This document shows, piece by piece, positions 46,031 through 56,300 of a DNA stretch of 64,000 bases. The translations under genes were made by a program, and so were the position numbers. This stretch comes from Neorhodopirellula lusitana. GTDB lineage: Bacteria > Planctomycetota > Planctomycetia > Pirellulales > Pirellulaceae. The stretch lies in assembly GCF_900182915.1 (NCBI RefSeq), contig NZ_FXUG01000016.1, positions 118,862 through 182,861 of the forward strand, given 5' to 3'. How positions within the stretch are numbered: position 1 is the stretch's first letter; each line of letters begins with the position of its first letter. Below the pieces are notes generated by a model, which was not told where the DNA came from, ran no database searches, and saw only the letters and a list, made by a program, of their open reading frames with translations.

Positions 46031-49000
46031 ATGAAATTCCCTCACTTCTTTATCGAACGTCCGATCTTTGCGACGGTGTTGTCGTCGTTGATCGTGTTGG
46101 TCGGTGGCATCACCTATTTCTCGTTGCCGGTTTCGCAGTACCCCAGCGTGGCACCGCCCACGATTGTGGTTCGTGCGAGTTACCCGGGTGCGACGCCGGA
46201 GGTGATTGCCGATACGGTGGCGACGCCGATCGAGCAGGAGATGAATGGCGTCGACAACATGCTTTACATGGAGTCATCGTCCAGCGCTGATGGCACGATG
46301 CAGTTGACGGTGACGTTCAAGTTGGGGACCAATCTGGATGATGCGCAGGTCTTGGTGCAAAACCGAGTGGCGGTGGCGGAGCCTCGCTTGCCCGAATCGG
46401 TGCGGCAAATTGGGATCACAACGAAGAAGCTGATTCCGGACATGTTGATGGTGGTCCACCTGAAATCACCGGATGAAAGTCGCGATCAACTCTATATCAG
46501 TAACTACGCATTCTTGCGTGTGCGGGATGCATTGATGCGTCTGGATGGTGTGGGTGACATTCGGATCGCCGGTGGTAACGAATACGCGATGCGGGTTTGG
46601 TTGGACATCGAAAAGATGACCCACGTGGACCTGACCGCAGGCGACATTGTGGCCGCGATTCGCGAGCAAAACGTTCAGGTTGCCTCGGGCGTGATTGGGC
46701 AACCGCCAACCGATGACACGGGTGCGTTCCAGCTGAACGTGACGACCCAGGGTCGTTTGTTGGATACCGAAGAATTCACACAAATCATTGTCAAACGCGG
46801 CGAAGATGGGCGTGTGACTCGGCTGGGGGATGTGGCCAGGTTGGAGCTGGGGGCTCAAGATTATTCCCGACGTAGTTATTTGAATGGACAGCCTGCGGTG
46901 GCTGTGTTGGTCTATCAGCGACCGGGCACGAATGCAGTTGATTCAGCGGTTGCGGTGAAGCAGACGATGGAAGAGCTTCGCAAGGATTTTCCGGAGGGGC
47001 TTGGGTACGAGATCGCTTACAACCCAACCGACTATGTTGATGAGTCCATCGATGAAGTGTTCTTCACGCTCTACATCACGACCGCGTTGGTGGTGCTGAC
47101 GGTGTTTATCTTCTTGCATGGATGGCGACCGACGATCATTCCGGTGGTGGCGATTCCAATTTCATTGATTGGAACCTTCGGTGCGATGCAGTTGATTGGC
47201 GTTAGCTTGAACACTCTGTCGTTGTTTGGGCTGGTGTTGGCGATCGGGATCGTGGTGGATGACGCGATTGTGGTGGTCGAGAATGTGGAACGCTTAATTA
47301 GCGAGGGGATGTCGCCTCGCAAAGCCACTCACAAAGCGATGGACGAGGTGGGATCGGCGTTGATTGCGACAACGTTGGTGTTGATTGCCGTTTTTGTTCC
47401 TACCGTCTTTGTGCCAAGTATCAGCGGGAAGTTTTATCAACAGTTTGCATTAACGATTGCGATCGCGACGGCGTTTTCAACGTTCGTTTCGCTGACGCTA
47501 ACACCGGCACTTTGTGCGTTGCTGTTGAAGCCGAAACGGGTTGGCAATGGCGAGGAAAGTGAAGTCGCCGGTATGTCACTGCTGATGCGTTGGCTGACCT
47601 GGCCGGCGCGTGTGTTCAACCGGTTCTTTGATTGGACCAGTAACATCTATGCAGGGATCGTTTCTCGCATGGTACGGCGATCCGCTTTCGCTTTGCTGTT
47701 GTACGGCGGGTTATTGGTGGCGACTTGGTTCAGCTTTGGGATGGTTCCGACCGGGTTCATTCCGGCACAAGATCAAGGGTATCTGATTGTTGCGATTCAG
47801 TTGCCCGATGGAGCATCGTTGGCTCGTACTGACGAAATCACCAAGCAGGTTGCGAAGATCGGTGGTGGGGTGGATGGCGTGAAGCACGCCGTCGGCATCG
47901 CGGGGCTGTCCGGAGCGACGTTCACGATCAGCCCGAGTGCGGCGGTGACATTCTTGCCGCTGGAAGACGCGAAGGGTCGGGCGGCACGAGGACGCGACTT
48001 GGCCACCATTGTTGGTGAACTTCGGGGCAAGATGCAAGGAATCAATGGAGCGAAGATTTTTGTCATTGAGCCACCACCGGTCCGCGGTATCGGTCGTGGT
48101 GGCGGATACAAAATGTATGTTCAGGATAAACGTGGGGCCGGGATCAAAACGCTGAACGAAGTGACCTGGGGGATGGTCGCCGATGCTAACGAACAGCCTG
48201 GTTTGGTGCAGGTGTTTTCCAACTTCCGAATTGAAGTTCCGCAGATCGAGGCGGAGGTGGATCGAACCAAGGCGCAAATGCTGGACATTCCGATCGACCA
48301 GATCTTCGAAACGCTGCAGGTTTATCTGGGCTCGGTGTACGTCAACGACTTTAACTTGTTGGGTCGAACCTATCGGGTGACGGCGCAAGCGGAACCGCGA
48401 TTCCGGGACGAGCCCAGTGACATCCTGCGTTTGCGAACTCGCAGTGCTCGCGGGGACAGCGTGTCGCTGGGGTCGGTCGTTCAGATCAAGAGTACCGCCG
48501 GGCCGGATCGAATCGTGCGTTTCAATTTGTATCCCGCCGCCGACATCAACGGCAGCACCGTGCCAGGTTTCAGTACCGGTCAGTCGTTGGCCAAAATGGA
48601 AGAGCTCGCCGACAAGCATTTGCCAGCAGGTTTCGGCTACGCTTGGACCGACATCGCGTTCCAAGAGCGACAAGCGGGGAACACGATCGTGTTCCTATTC
48701 CCGCTGGCGGTGTTGTTTGTGTTCATGACACTGGCGGCCCAGTATGAAAGCTGGTTGTTGCCGTTGGCGATTATCCTGATCGTGCCGTTGTGCATTCTGT
48801 TTGCGATTCTTGGGATCTGGTATCGCGGAATGGACAACAACATCCTGACGCAGATCGGGTTCATTGTGTTGGTTGGCCTGGCGTGTAAGAACGCGATTTT
48901 GATCGTCGAGTTCGCCAAAGCAGAAGAGGACGCTGGCAAGGATCGTTTTCAGGCTGCGATCGACGCGTGTCGCTTGCGATTGCGTCCGATTTTAATGACC

Positions 49001-49192
49001 GCGTTCTCGTTCATCCTGGGTGTGTTGCCTTTGTTGGTCGCGACGGGAGCCGGTTTCGAGATGCGTCGTGTGTTGGGAACCGCTGTGTTCACCGGCATGA
49101 TCGGCGTGACAGTGTTTGGCTTGTTCTTGACGCCTGTGTTCTACGTCGTCTTGCGTAAGTTCGCCCGCAAGCCTGCGTCGGAAGAAGTTTAG
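46031..49192 (+). CDS. AcrB/MexF-like RND multidrug efflux pump
   Basis: A 1,053-aa HAE1-family pump. Starts MKFPHFFIERPIFATVLSSLI, as in AcrB. Helix 4 has both proton-relay Asp residues (GIVVDDAIVVVENVERL), and helix 10 has the matching Lys (LACKNAILIVEFAKAEED), so this is a canonical H+-driven pump, unlike the variant at 27920. The periplasmic loops include GNTIVFLFPLAVLFVFMTLA leading into helix 8. The adaptor gene is 141 bp upstream. The MarR regulator at 43347 and DoxX gene complete the set. Likely substrates are hydrophobic or amphiphilic drugs, which is inferred. The gene is followed by two strong hairpins. Confidence 0.95.
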   Translation: MKFPHFFIERPIFATVLSSLIVLVGGITYFSLPVSQYPSVAPPTIVVRASYPGATPEVIADTVATPIEQEMNGVDNMLYMESSSSADGTMQLTVTFKLGTNLDDAQVLVQNRVAVAEPRLPESVRQIGITTKKLIPDMLMVVHLKSPDESRDQLYISNYAFLRVRDALMRLDGVGDIRIAGGNEYAMRVWLDIEKMTHVDLTAGDIVAAIREQNVQVASGVIGQPPTDDTGAFQLNVTTQGRLLDTEEFTQIIVKRGEDGRVTRLGDVARLELGAQDYSRRSYLNGQPAVAVLVYQRPGTNAVDSAVAVKQTMEELRKDFPEGLGYEIAYNPTDYVDESIDEVFFTLYITTALVVLTVFIFLHGWRPTIIPVVAIPISLIGTFGAMQLIGVSLNTLSLFGLVLAIGIVVDDAIVVVENVERLISEGMSPRKATHKAMDEVGSALIATTLVLIAVFVPTVFVPSISGKFYQQFALTIAIATAFSTFVSLTLTPALCALLLKPKRVGNGEESEVAGMSLLMRWLTWPARVFNRFFDWTSNIYAGIVSRMVRRSAFALLLYGGLLVATWFSFGMVPTGFIPAQDQGYLIVAIQLPDGASLARTDEITKQVAKIGGGVDGVKHAVGIAGLSGATFTISPSAAVTFLPLEDAKGRAARGRDLATIVGELRGKMQGINGAKIFVIEPPPVRGIGRGGGYKMYVQDKRGAGIKTLNEVTWGMVADANEQPGLVQVFSNFRIEVPQIEAEVDRTKAQMLDIPIDQIFETLQVYLGSVYVNDFNLLGRTYRVTAQAEPRFRDEPSDILRLRTRSARGDSVSLGSVVQIKSTAGPDRIVRFNLYPAADINGSTVPGFSTGQSLAKMEELADKHLPAGFGYAWTDIAFQERQAGNTIVFLFPLAVLFVFMTLAAQYESWLLPLAIILIVPLCILFAILGIWYRGMDNNILTQIGFIVLVGLACKNAILIVEFAKAEEDAGKDRFQAAIDACRLRLRPILMTAFSFILGVLPLLVATGAGFEMRRVLGTAVFTGMIGVTVFGLFLTPVFYVVLRKFARKPASEEV

Positions 49193-49202
49193 GACTCCAG
49201 TG

Positions 49203-49276
49203 GGCGGTTGAGTAAATTGCTCAACCGCCGTTGATTGCATGTCGGCTGGTCGTTGGTTGGATGGTCAACGACCAGC
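49203..49276. terminator. two hairpins between convergent genes
   Basis: Hairpin 1 has a perfect 10-bp stem (49203-49212 with 49220-49229) and a 7-nt loop. Hairpin 2 has a perfect 11-bp stem, gctggtcgttg (49245-49255) with caacgaccagc (49266-49276), and a 10-nt loop. They lie between the RND pump and the PQQ-type gene and probably terminate both; neither has a long T-tract. Confidence 0.6.
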
Positions 49277-49302
49277 GAAGTATCGTTGATGCTCGCCTAC
49301 CG

Positions 49303-50679
49303 TTACGGTTTTGCGATGCAGTACAGATGTTCCTTGGCACGAAGGAAGATTTCGTTGCCAACGATCGCGGCGCTGGCGTCGATCTTTTCATCGAGCTGGT
49401 TCGATGCAACCACTTCAAAGGTGTCGCCGTGTTTGAGCACCAACGTGTTGCCATCGCGACCGGTTAGGTAGATGTGGTCGGCGGCGGCGACGGGCGATGC
49501 GTAAACACTTGCGACATCAGGCAGTCTCGTCTGGCCGATAATCAGTTCACCGGTTTTGGCGTTGCGTGAAACCAGGACGCCGTTGTTGGCTTTGACGAAG
49601 TACAACTGGCCGTTGTACAAAACTGGTGATGGGACATAGGGTGCCGCATCTTCTTCGATCCAGGTGATCGTGTCGCTGTCGGTGATGTCCCCTTTGGCGC
49701 TGAGTGGGATTGAGTAGATCGCGTAGCCACGATAACCCGTCATCACGATCACATTGTCTTCAAAGCGAACTGGCGTGGGGATCGGATTGCTGGCTTGGCC
49801 GCCGCATTCCCAGATGAGTTCGCCGGTAACCAGGTCATAGCTGCGGACTCGGGTGGTACCGTTGGTGATCACTTGCGTGCGGCCATCGAATTCCGTGATC
49901 AGCGGTGTGGACCAAGTCGTTCTTTCGTCGCGAGGTTGACGCCATTTTTCGTCGCCGGTTTCGGCGTTCAGGCCGACGATGAAGGACTCGCCTTCATGGT
50001 CAAATGGAACGACCAGAATGCCATCGTGCACGGCGGGTGAGCTGCCTTCACCGAACTGGTTTCGGGTCTGCATGACGCCAAGGTTCTTTTCCCAAAGCTT
50101 CTTGCCGGCAAAGTCCAAACAATGCACGCCGCGCGAGCCAAATGAGACGTAAAGTCGTTCGCCATCAGTCAGCGGTGATGACGAGGCGTAGGTGTTCGTG
50201 TTGTGTCCGGCTTCATGGGGAACTTGCGACGCGACAGTTGATCGCCACATCTCGTCACCGTTGGCTCGGTTGTAGGCGATCACCATGAAGTCGTAAAAGT
50301 TGTTGGGTTGGGCACCACCGCCTCGGCCCCCGCGGCCACCTCGTCTTCCACCGGAACGCGCGGCGGGTTCTTCAGTCGTGGCTTCCGGTTGTGTGGCTCC
50401 TTCGGCGGCGCGGTCGGTTTTGACGGCGGTTGCCACGTAGACTCGATCTTTCCAGATGATCGGTGTGGAGCTACCGACGCCGGGAACCTCAATCTTCCAG
50501 CGAATGTTCTCGGTCTCGCTCCACGTCGTCGGCGGGTTGGACTGACGAGCGGTTCCGGACATGTCGGGACCGCGCCATTGCGGCCAGTCCGTGTTCAGGT
50601 CGTACGCAAAAACGCTGGTTGTGACAAAGAGGCTCGCCAAGCAGATGCTGGTAAGTTGGAATCGGTTTGAGTTTCTCAC
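49303..50679 (-). CDS. exported PQQ-like beta-propeller protein (BamB-like fold)
   Basis: A 458-aa secreted protein starting with GTG. The signal peptide is FQLTSICLASLFVTTSVFA. Eight W-motif-like propeller repeats are visible: DWPQWRGPDMSGTARQ, NIRWKIEVPGVGSSTPIIWKDRVYV, DEMWRSTVASQVP, KKLWEKNLGVMQTRN, DEKWRQPRDERTTWSTP, GELIWECGGQASNPIPTP, SPVLYNGQLYFVKANNG and SPVAAADHIYLTGRDG. An Ala/Arg/Gly-rich insert (about 90-125) breaks the second repeat. PQQ itself is not implied, as no catalytic Asp/Glu of a dehydrogenase is recognised. Proteins of this kind are common in planctomycetes. It is transcribed towards the RND pump. Confidence 0.88.
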   Translation of the reverse strand: MRNSNRFQLTSICLASLFVTTSVFAYDLNTDWPQWRGPDMSGTARQSNPPTTWSETENIRWKIEVPGVGSSTPIIWKDRVYVATAVKTDRAAEGATQPEATTEEPAARSGGRRGGRGGRGGGAQPNNFYDFMVIAYNRANGDEMWRSTVASQVPHEAGHNTNTYASSSPLTDGERLYVSFGSRGVHCLDFAGKKLWEKNLGVMQTRNQFGEGSSPAVHDGILVVPFDHEGESFIVGLNAETGDEKWRQPRDERTTWSTPLITEFDGRTQVITNGTTRVRSYDLVTGELIWECGGQASNPIPTPVRFEDNVIVMTGYRGYAIYSIPLSAKGDITDSDTITWIEEDAAPYVPSPVLYNGQLYFVKANNGVLVSRNAKTGELIIGQTRLPDVASVYASPVAAADHIYLTGRDGNTLVLKHGDTFEVVASNQLDEKIDASAAIVGNEIFLRAKEHLYCIAKP

Positions 50680-51164
50680 GAGAGCATAGACCTTCGAATT
50701 GAGAGGGACTGGGGGAGATGGGTGGGCAAAGAGGTTGCGTGTTCAGAGATGCTGTTTGCCACTGAATCAGCACGCGAGTGAGTTGGGGGAACTGGAACGC
50801 CTGTTAACCCAAGAACGCCTGTTAACCCAAGCGGATCGATTTTTGACGGTCGCCGATACGAATGCAACGACGTTTTCGTCATGATAGGCGTTGTGGGAAG
50901 TGACCTCAGGCAAGCGGTCGGGTTACGAAACGCGGTCAGGCTGCGGGTGGAAGCAATGGGCAGGTAGTGACGGGATTATGGCGATTGCATTGGTTCATGC
51001 TGACAGGCCGCCCCCCGATAGCGTATCCGTTTTTGTGGAAGTGTGTCGAAACCTAACCGGCGGCATGTGGTTGTATTCTGCATGGGCCGTTGTTGTTCGG
51101 TTCGGAACTGCGTTTCCGGATCATGCCTGTATGGAAGATCAGCTAGCCAACTGGAGGGAACGCT
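50680..51164. other. divergent intergenic region with an 18-bp tandem duplication
   Basis: No gene is supported. The only distinct structure is aacgcctgttaacccaag present twice head-to-tail at 50796-50813 and 50814-50831. Confidence 0.6.
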
Positions 51165-51557
51165 ATGAATGATGCATCACCCCGTTTTGTCGCTCTTTGT
51201 CCGTCGGGGCATCGTGTCCGAGGTCCGGTGTCGATGCGTGGGAAACAGGTGATCTGTCCCCGTTGCTCGGCGACGTTTACTTTTGGAGAAGACTGCACGC
51301 CCAAGCCGGCGGCAATCGAAGAAGATTCAGCGACCGATGTGCTCTCTCCCGTTTCGGTGACCGACACAGGAGTGATGCGGATCATCGGGGACTGGAAGCC
51401 GCCATCCAACGGGACCAGCGATTGGGGACCGATGGTGAAGATGGACACTCAGTCCCATGAAGATTCCGACGCCAACGACTCGTCGGATGTGCAAGTGACG
51501 AGTGACGGTGACACGGTGCGAATGTCAGTGGCAAGCCGCCGCGGGAACATCAAGTAG
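51165..51557 (+). CDS. small zinc-ribbon-like protein
   Basis: A 130-aa protein with a GGAGG ribosome site 7-8 nt before the ATG. The N-terminal part has a CP-x-GH ... CP-x-C pattern (LCPSGHRVRGPVSMRGKQVICPRCSATFTFG), a zinc-ribbon-like motif in which a His may replace the second Cys. The remaining 85 residues are acidic and low in hydrophobics (SHEDSDANDSSDVQV). There is no signal peptide or membrane segment. Similar short N-terminal ribbons occur in planctomycete proteins of unknown role. It stands alone, 485 bp from the divergent PQQ-like gene. Confidence 0.75.
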   Translation: MNDASPRFVALCPSGHRVRGPVSMRGKQVICPRCSATFTFGEDCTPKPAAIEEDSATDVLSPVSVTDTGVMRIIGDWKPPSNGTSDWGPMVKMDTQSHEDSDANDSSDVQVTSDGDTVRMSVASRRGNIK

Positions 51558-51855
51558 CGGACCGTCGAAGAGCGACTTGAATCGCTTGGCTCTAACCTCG
51601 CTCGGCCCCATCGGTATCGAGCGAAGGTCAATGGGAATCCGTTCAAATAACGGAGACTGTGATTGGTGCTGATCAGTGTTTCGCATGCCCAAAGGCTGGA
51701 AGACCAATTGAACAGAGTCAGGTTTTTGAGCGGCAAGTCGGTAGCTGACGGTAATTGCTTTGACAACCAGACTGCGAACGTTTTGTCGCTCGCCAACCTC
51801 ACTTGAACCTTATGCCACCTGCTTAATCCGCCCCTGACCGAGGGCGATCTAGGCG

Positions 51856-53340
51856 CTAGCCGGTGACGAGTTGTTGGCAGAATCGGCCTTCGTTGATGGT
51901 GGGGCGTTCGGGGCGGCCTTGGTAGTCGTAGCTTAGCTGCATGTTGTCCAGCCCTAGCAGGCGCAGGATGCTGGTGTGGAGATCGCGGACGTGTTGTGGG
52001 TTTTCGGTTGCGCGGAATCCGAGTTCGTCAGTTGCTCCAATCGTTTGTCCGCCTTTGACTCCGCCGCCCGCCATCCACATCGTGAAGCCGCTGGGGTTGT
52101 GGTCGCGTCCGCTGCCTTTTTCGCTCATCGGCGTGCGGCCAAACTCACCGCCCCACACGACCAGGGTGTCGTCGAGCATGCCGAGTCGTTTGAGGTCTTT
52201 CAGGAGACCCGCGACAGGCTTGTCCATGCCTTGGCACATATCGCCGTGGTTGCGTTCGATGTGATCGTGGGAATCCCATTTGCTGCCCGCACCGCTGTAC
52301 AGCTGGATGAATCGCACATCTCGCTGGGCCAAGCGTCGGCCTAACAAACACAGGCGACCGTACGAGGCGGTCTTTTTGTCGTTGATGCCGTACAGTTCCA
52401 GTGTTTCCTCGCTCTCGTCGCTCAAGTCAATCGCCTCCGGTGCTTCGGATTGCATCCGGAAGGCCAGTTCGTAACTGGCGATTCGTGCTTCCAATTCGGA
52501 TTGCTCGGGATGCCGATCGGCGTATTGGTGGTTGAGTTGGTTTAGGAAGTCGAGCTTGGAAACCTGGCGTTGCTGTGTGAACCCTTCCGGCGTGCTCAAG
52601 TACGGAATCGGTTGGCTGCCTTCGCTCAAACGCGTGCCTTGGTAGACCGCTGGCATGAAGCCCGCACTCCAGTTGCGTGGACCGTTGACGATTTGCGAGT
52701 TGCTGTCCTGCATCACGACAAACGCAGGAAGATTTTCGTTTTCACTGCCCAGGCCATAAGAGACCCAGCCGCCCAGCGATGGCCGCCCGCTCAGGATCGA
52801 GCAGCTGTTCATCTGGCACACGCCAGCGGAATGGTTGATCCCATCGGCGACGCAGGACCGGATGACGGCGAGGTCATCGGCGCACTCGGCGATATGCGGC
52901 AGCCAGTCTGAAACCCACAACCCGCTCTCGCCATGCTGTTTCCATTTGCGTTGGCTGGCCAGCAGGGGCGACTTCATTTCGCCCATCGCCGTGATCACTT
53001 CACCGAAGCTTTCGGGGATTGGTTGGCCGGCAAGTTTGTTCAGCATTGGTTTGGGATCGAACAGATCCATCTGGCTGGGACCGCCTTCCATGAACAGGAA
53101 GATGACCCGTTTGGCTGTCGCTGGAAAATGAGGCGTTTTCGGGGCAACCGGATTTGTGGACTGCGCTGGTGCATTGGGGGCTGTTGCACTGGACGCCAGT
53201 GGATTGGGTGACATTGCCGAGACCGACGTCATTTCCGCGGACGCTTGGGCGGACATGCCTGCAAGGGCGACGGCACCGAAACCGGCACCGCTACGAGCCA
53301 AGAATTCACGGCGCGATCGTGGGATAGTTATATGAGCCAT
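51856..53340 (-). CDS. DUF1501 Tat-exported protein
   Basis: A 494-aa protein of the DUF1501 (sulfatase-like fold) family. The twin-arginine leader is SRREFLARSGAGFGAVALAG, cleaved after ASA. The core includes KRVIFLFMEGGPSQMDLFDPK and, C-terminally, DDTLVVWGGEFGRTPMSEKGSGRDHNPSGFTMWMAGGGVKGG, the diagnostic DUF1501 signature, and ends with LSYDYQGRPERPT. Members pair with DUF1549/DUF1553 proteins across planctomycetes, often with cytochrome-like domains; their substrates are unknown. It begins 1 bp after the stop of the upstream PSCyt1 gene, so it is translationally coupled and belongs to the sigma-factor operon. Confidence 0.93.
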   Translation of the reverse strand: MAHITIPRSRREFLARSGAGFGAVALAGMSAQASAEMTSVSAMSPNPLASSATAPNAPAQSTNPVAPKTPHFPATAKRVIFLFMEGGPSQMDLFDPKPMLNKLAGQPIPESFGEVITAMGEMKSPLLASQRKWKQHGESGLWVSDWLPHIAECADDLAVIRSCVADGINHSAGVCQMNSCSILSGRPSLGGWVSYGLGSENENLPAFVVMQDSNSQIVNGPRNWSAGFMPAVYQGTRLSEGSQPIPYLSTPEGFTQQRQVSKLDFLNQLNHQYADRHPEQSELEARIASYELAFRMQSEAPEAIDLSDESEETLELYGINDKKTASYGRLCLLGRRLAQRDVRFIQLYSGAGSKWDSHDHIERNHGDMCQGMDKPVAGLLKDLKRLGMLDDTLVVWGGEFGRTPMSEKGSGRDHNPSGFTMWMAGGGVKGGQTIGATDELGFRATENPQHVRDLHTSILRLLGLDNMQLSYDYQGRPERPTINEGRFCQQLVTG

Positions 53341-53341
53341 A

Positions 53342-56300
53342 TCAATTCACGTACAAGAATTCGTTGGAGTTAAGGAGTGCGTGACAGAAATCGAGAAACG
53401 CGGTTTGTCGTGGTGAAAGCTGAACGATTGAATCACCGTGTGCCATGATGTCGAGGCTTTCGGAAGCACTGTTTCGCATCACTCCCGGATCAATTTCGAA
53501 TTTCCAGAAACCGATCGTGTCCGGAATTTCTCGTTCGACGGTGTGCAGGATCTCATCCACTTCGATGGCACGATTTACCAAACGCACGTCGTCAATCAAA
53601 CCATCGAATCCGCCACTGTTTGATCCATCGACTCCGCCTAGCGTGAATGAGACTTGGTTGTTGATGTCACCCATCAACTTGTGGGGAATCTTGGCGACCA
53701 TCAAAGGTGCATCGTCGTTGGAGAGATCCTTCAAGTAGAAAGTCACTTCCCCAGGATCGTCTTCCGTTGCCATCGTGACGCTAGCGGACGCGTAGTACGG
53801 GATGTTCATGTCAATGTGCTGGTCCGAGAATATCGCCGCTTCGCCAATGGCGCCGTTTTGCATTTGACCATATGCGTGCAGCACCAAGGTTTGCGGCTTG
53901 CGGCGAGAGCCTTTCCCCGTCACACCGAACCGCCAGCCGACGCTGCTTTTCGAGCGATTCCATTTGCTCGCCATGGTTCGAACGTCGCCGTTGTTGGCAA
54001 TCGTGCGCAGTTCAAAGAAGGTTTCGATCGTGAAGTCTTTGAGGTTTAACGCGGGATCGTGCGGGACTGATAATCGCAGTGTCGGGTCGTTCAGCAAGAA
54101 GCGAACCGCTTGACCGTCACGATACGGAAGCTTGGATGTTTCGATCGCTGCCGTTTTTGCTTCGTCTTGTTGCAGCGACTTCAGGTGTCGGGTTTGAGAT
54201 TCGATAAAGTGAAGTGATGCGTTCAGTTCGTCGGTCGTTGGTCGTCGCCCGTATGCGTAGCGCCAAGCTGAGATGACTTGTTGCGAGACGTCGCTTGTTG
54301 ATGCGGTGGCCCGTTCGGCTAACGCTCTGGCGTAGCCCAGCACTCGATCGCTGTTGAACATCATCAACGACTGAATCGGTGTCGTCGTTGTGTTGCGGGC
54401 CGAATTGCTGGTGAAGAACTGAGGCAGGTCGAAAATCCCGAGCAGCTGATCGGGTGAGTTTCGCATCGTGCGAACGAAGATGCTGCGGTAGGGCGAATCC
54501 GCATTGACGGGGGAACCGCCAGTTCGGCGTTGTAGTTTGCCCGTGGCAGCTAGAAACGAATCTCGGATCTGTTCCGCGGACAACCGCGACGTGTCTCGCC
54601 GCCAATAGAATTGATTCAGCGGATCAATGTCCTGGTAGGTCGTCATCAAAGGATGTGCAGTGGACTGCCGGAAGGTGGCCGACAATAGGATCTGGCGGTG
54701 CAGCCATTTGAGGCTCCAGTCGTGCCGCATCAGTTCGGTCGCCAAGTGATCAAGCAGTTCGGGGTGCGACGGTGGGCCACCTAAACGGCCGAGGTCGCTT
54801 GGGTTTTCTGCTAAGCCGCGACCAAAGTGACTCTGCCAGATTCGATTGGCGATCACTCGGGAAGCGAGCGGGTTGGTTGGTGACGTCAGCCACTTTGCCA
54901 GTGCGGTGCGACGCCCGGTCGTGTTGCCTGACGGCGACTCGGGAATCGGCATTGGATTGGGATCCAAAATGGATGGCACACCGGGTTCGATGACTGTGTC
55001 GCCACGCTTGGGGATCGTTGTCGGTGGCGCGATCGGTCCGACGTCCGATACCAACATGGCTTGCGGTAGCGACTTCGGCTTCAGCGATTCAAATTGCTTG
55101 AGTTGACGACGAAGTGCCACCAAGCGGTCTTTGTCTTCCGCTTTGATATGGTTGTTGACACGGTCATGTTCCCATTGAACTTGTCGGTTGATCAGATAGA
55201 TCAGTTGATCATCGTGGGGAGTTCGTTCGGAGGCCGGTTTGTTCGCGATCTCAATCAAGTCGGGCGGGAACCGGTTGACGGCAACATCGCGTAGATATGC
55301 TTTCTTGGGGACTTCAATTTCGTCGATCTTGCTTTGGATGTCGGCCTTCTTGGTTTCCCAAGTTTGGAGTTCCGCTTCGTAGTTCGCGAGTTCTTTAGGC
55401 GTAGCGATTGTTGCATCGCGTGGCAGCACAGCTTCGAAATACGCTCGCAAGCGGAAATAGTCTTTTTGCAGCAACGGGTCAAACTTGTGGTTGTGACACT
55501 TGGCACACTGCAGTCCCAACCCCATGAAGACATCAGCGGTGGTGTCAGTGAGATCCTCGATGATCGTGTTCCACTGTGTCCGAGCATCACGAATGTTCCA
55601 TTCATAGACCCAGTGGCGGAGATACCCCAGTGCCACTTGGGCATCGAGATCATCGGGGAACATTTCATCGCCGGCGATTTGTTCTTGGACAAAGCGATCG
55701 TACGGTTTGTCGGCGTTGAATGACTTGATGACGTAGTCCCGGTATCGCCAGGCGAGCGAGCGGAAGCCGTCCGCTCGATAGCCGTCGCTGTCGGCATACC
55801 GAACCAGGTCCAGCCACTGACGCGCAGCGTGTTCCCCATAGGCGGGTGATGCGAGCAGTTCATCAACGAGTCTTTCGTAAGCATCGTCCGATGTGTCGTT
55901 GGCAAATGCATCGACCTGTTCCGGTGTCGGAGGTAGACCGATCACGTTCAAGTAAAGCCGGCGGACCAGAGCGAGTTTGCTGGCGGGCGGGGCGGGGGTC
56001 AGTCCTTCGGATGACAATCTTGCAGCAATGAACTGATCGATCGAATTGTGTGACCAAGTTTTCTTCGCCGTATCTTGCTTAGGAACTTCTGGATCGGTCA
56101 GTGGTTGGATCGCCCACCACTGTCGGTCTTCTTCGTCGAACAGTGTCCGTTTGCGAATCGGTGCATTGGGATCCGCACCGGGCCAGGGAGCACCGATCTC
56201 TACCCAGCGACTGAGCGTTTGGACTTCTTGTTTCGACAACGGTTCATCTGGTGGCATCTCCAGTGACTCGTAACGCACCGCTTGCATCAGCAGACTGTCG

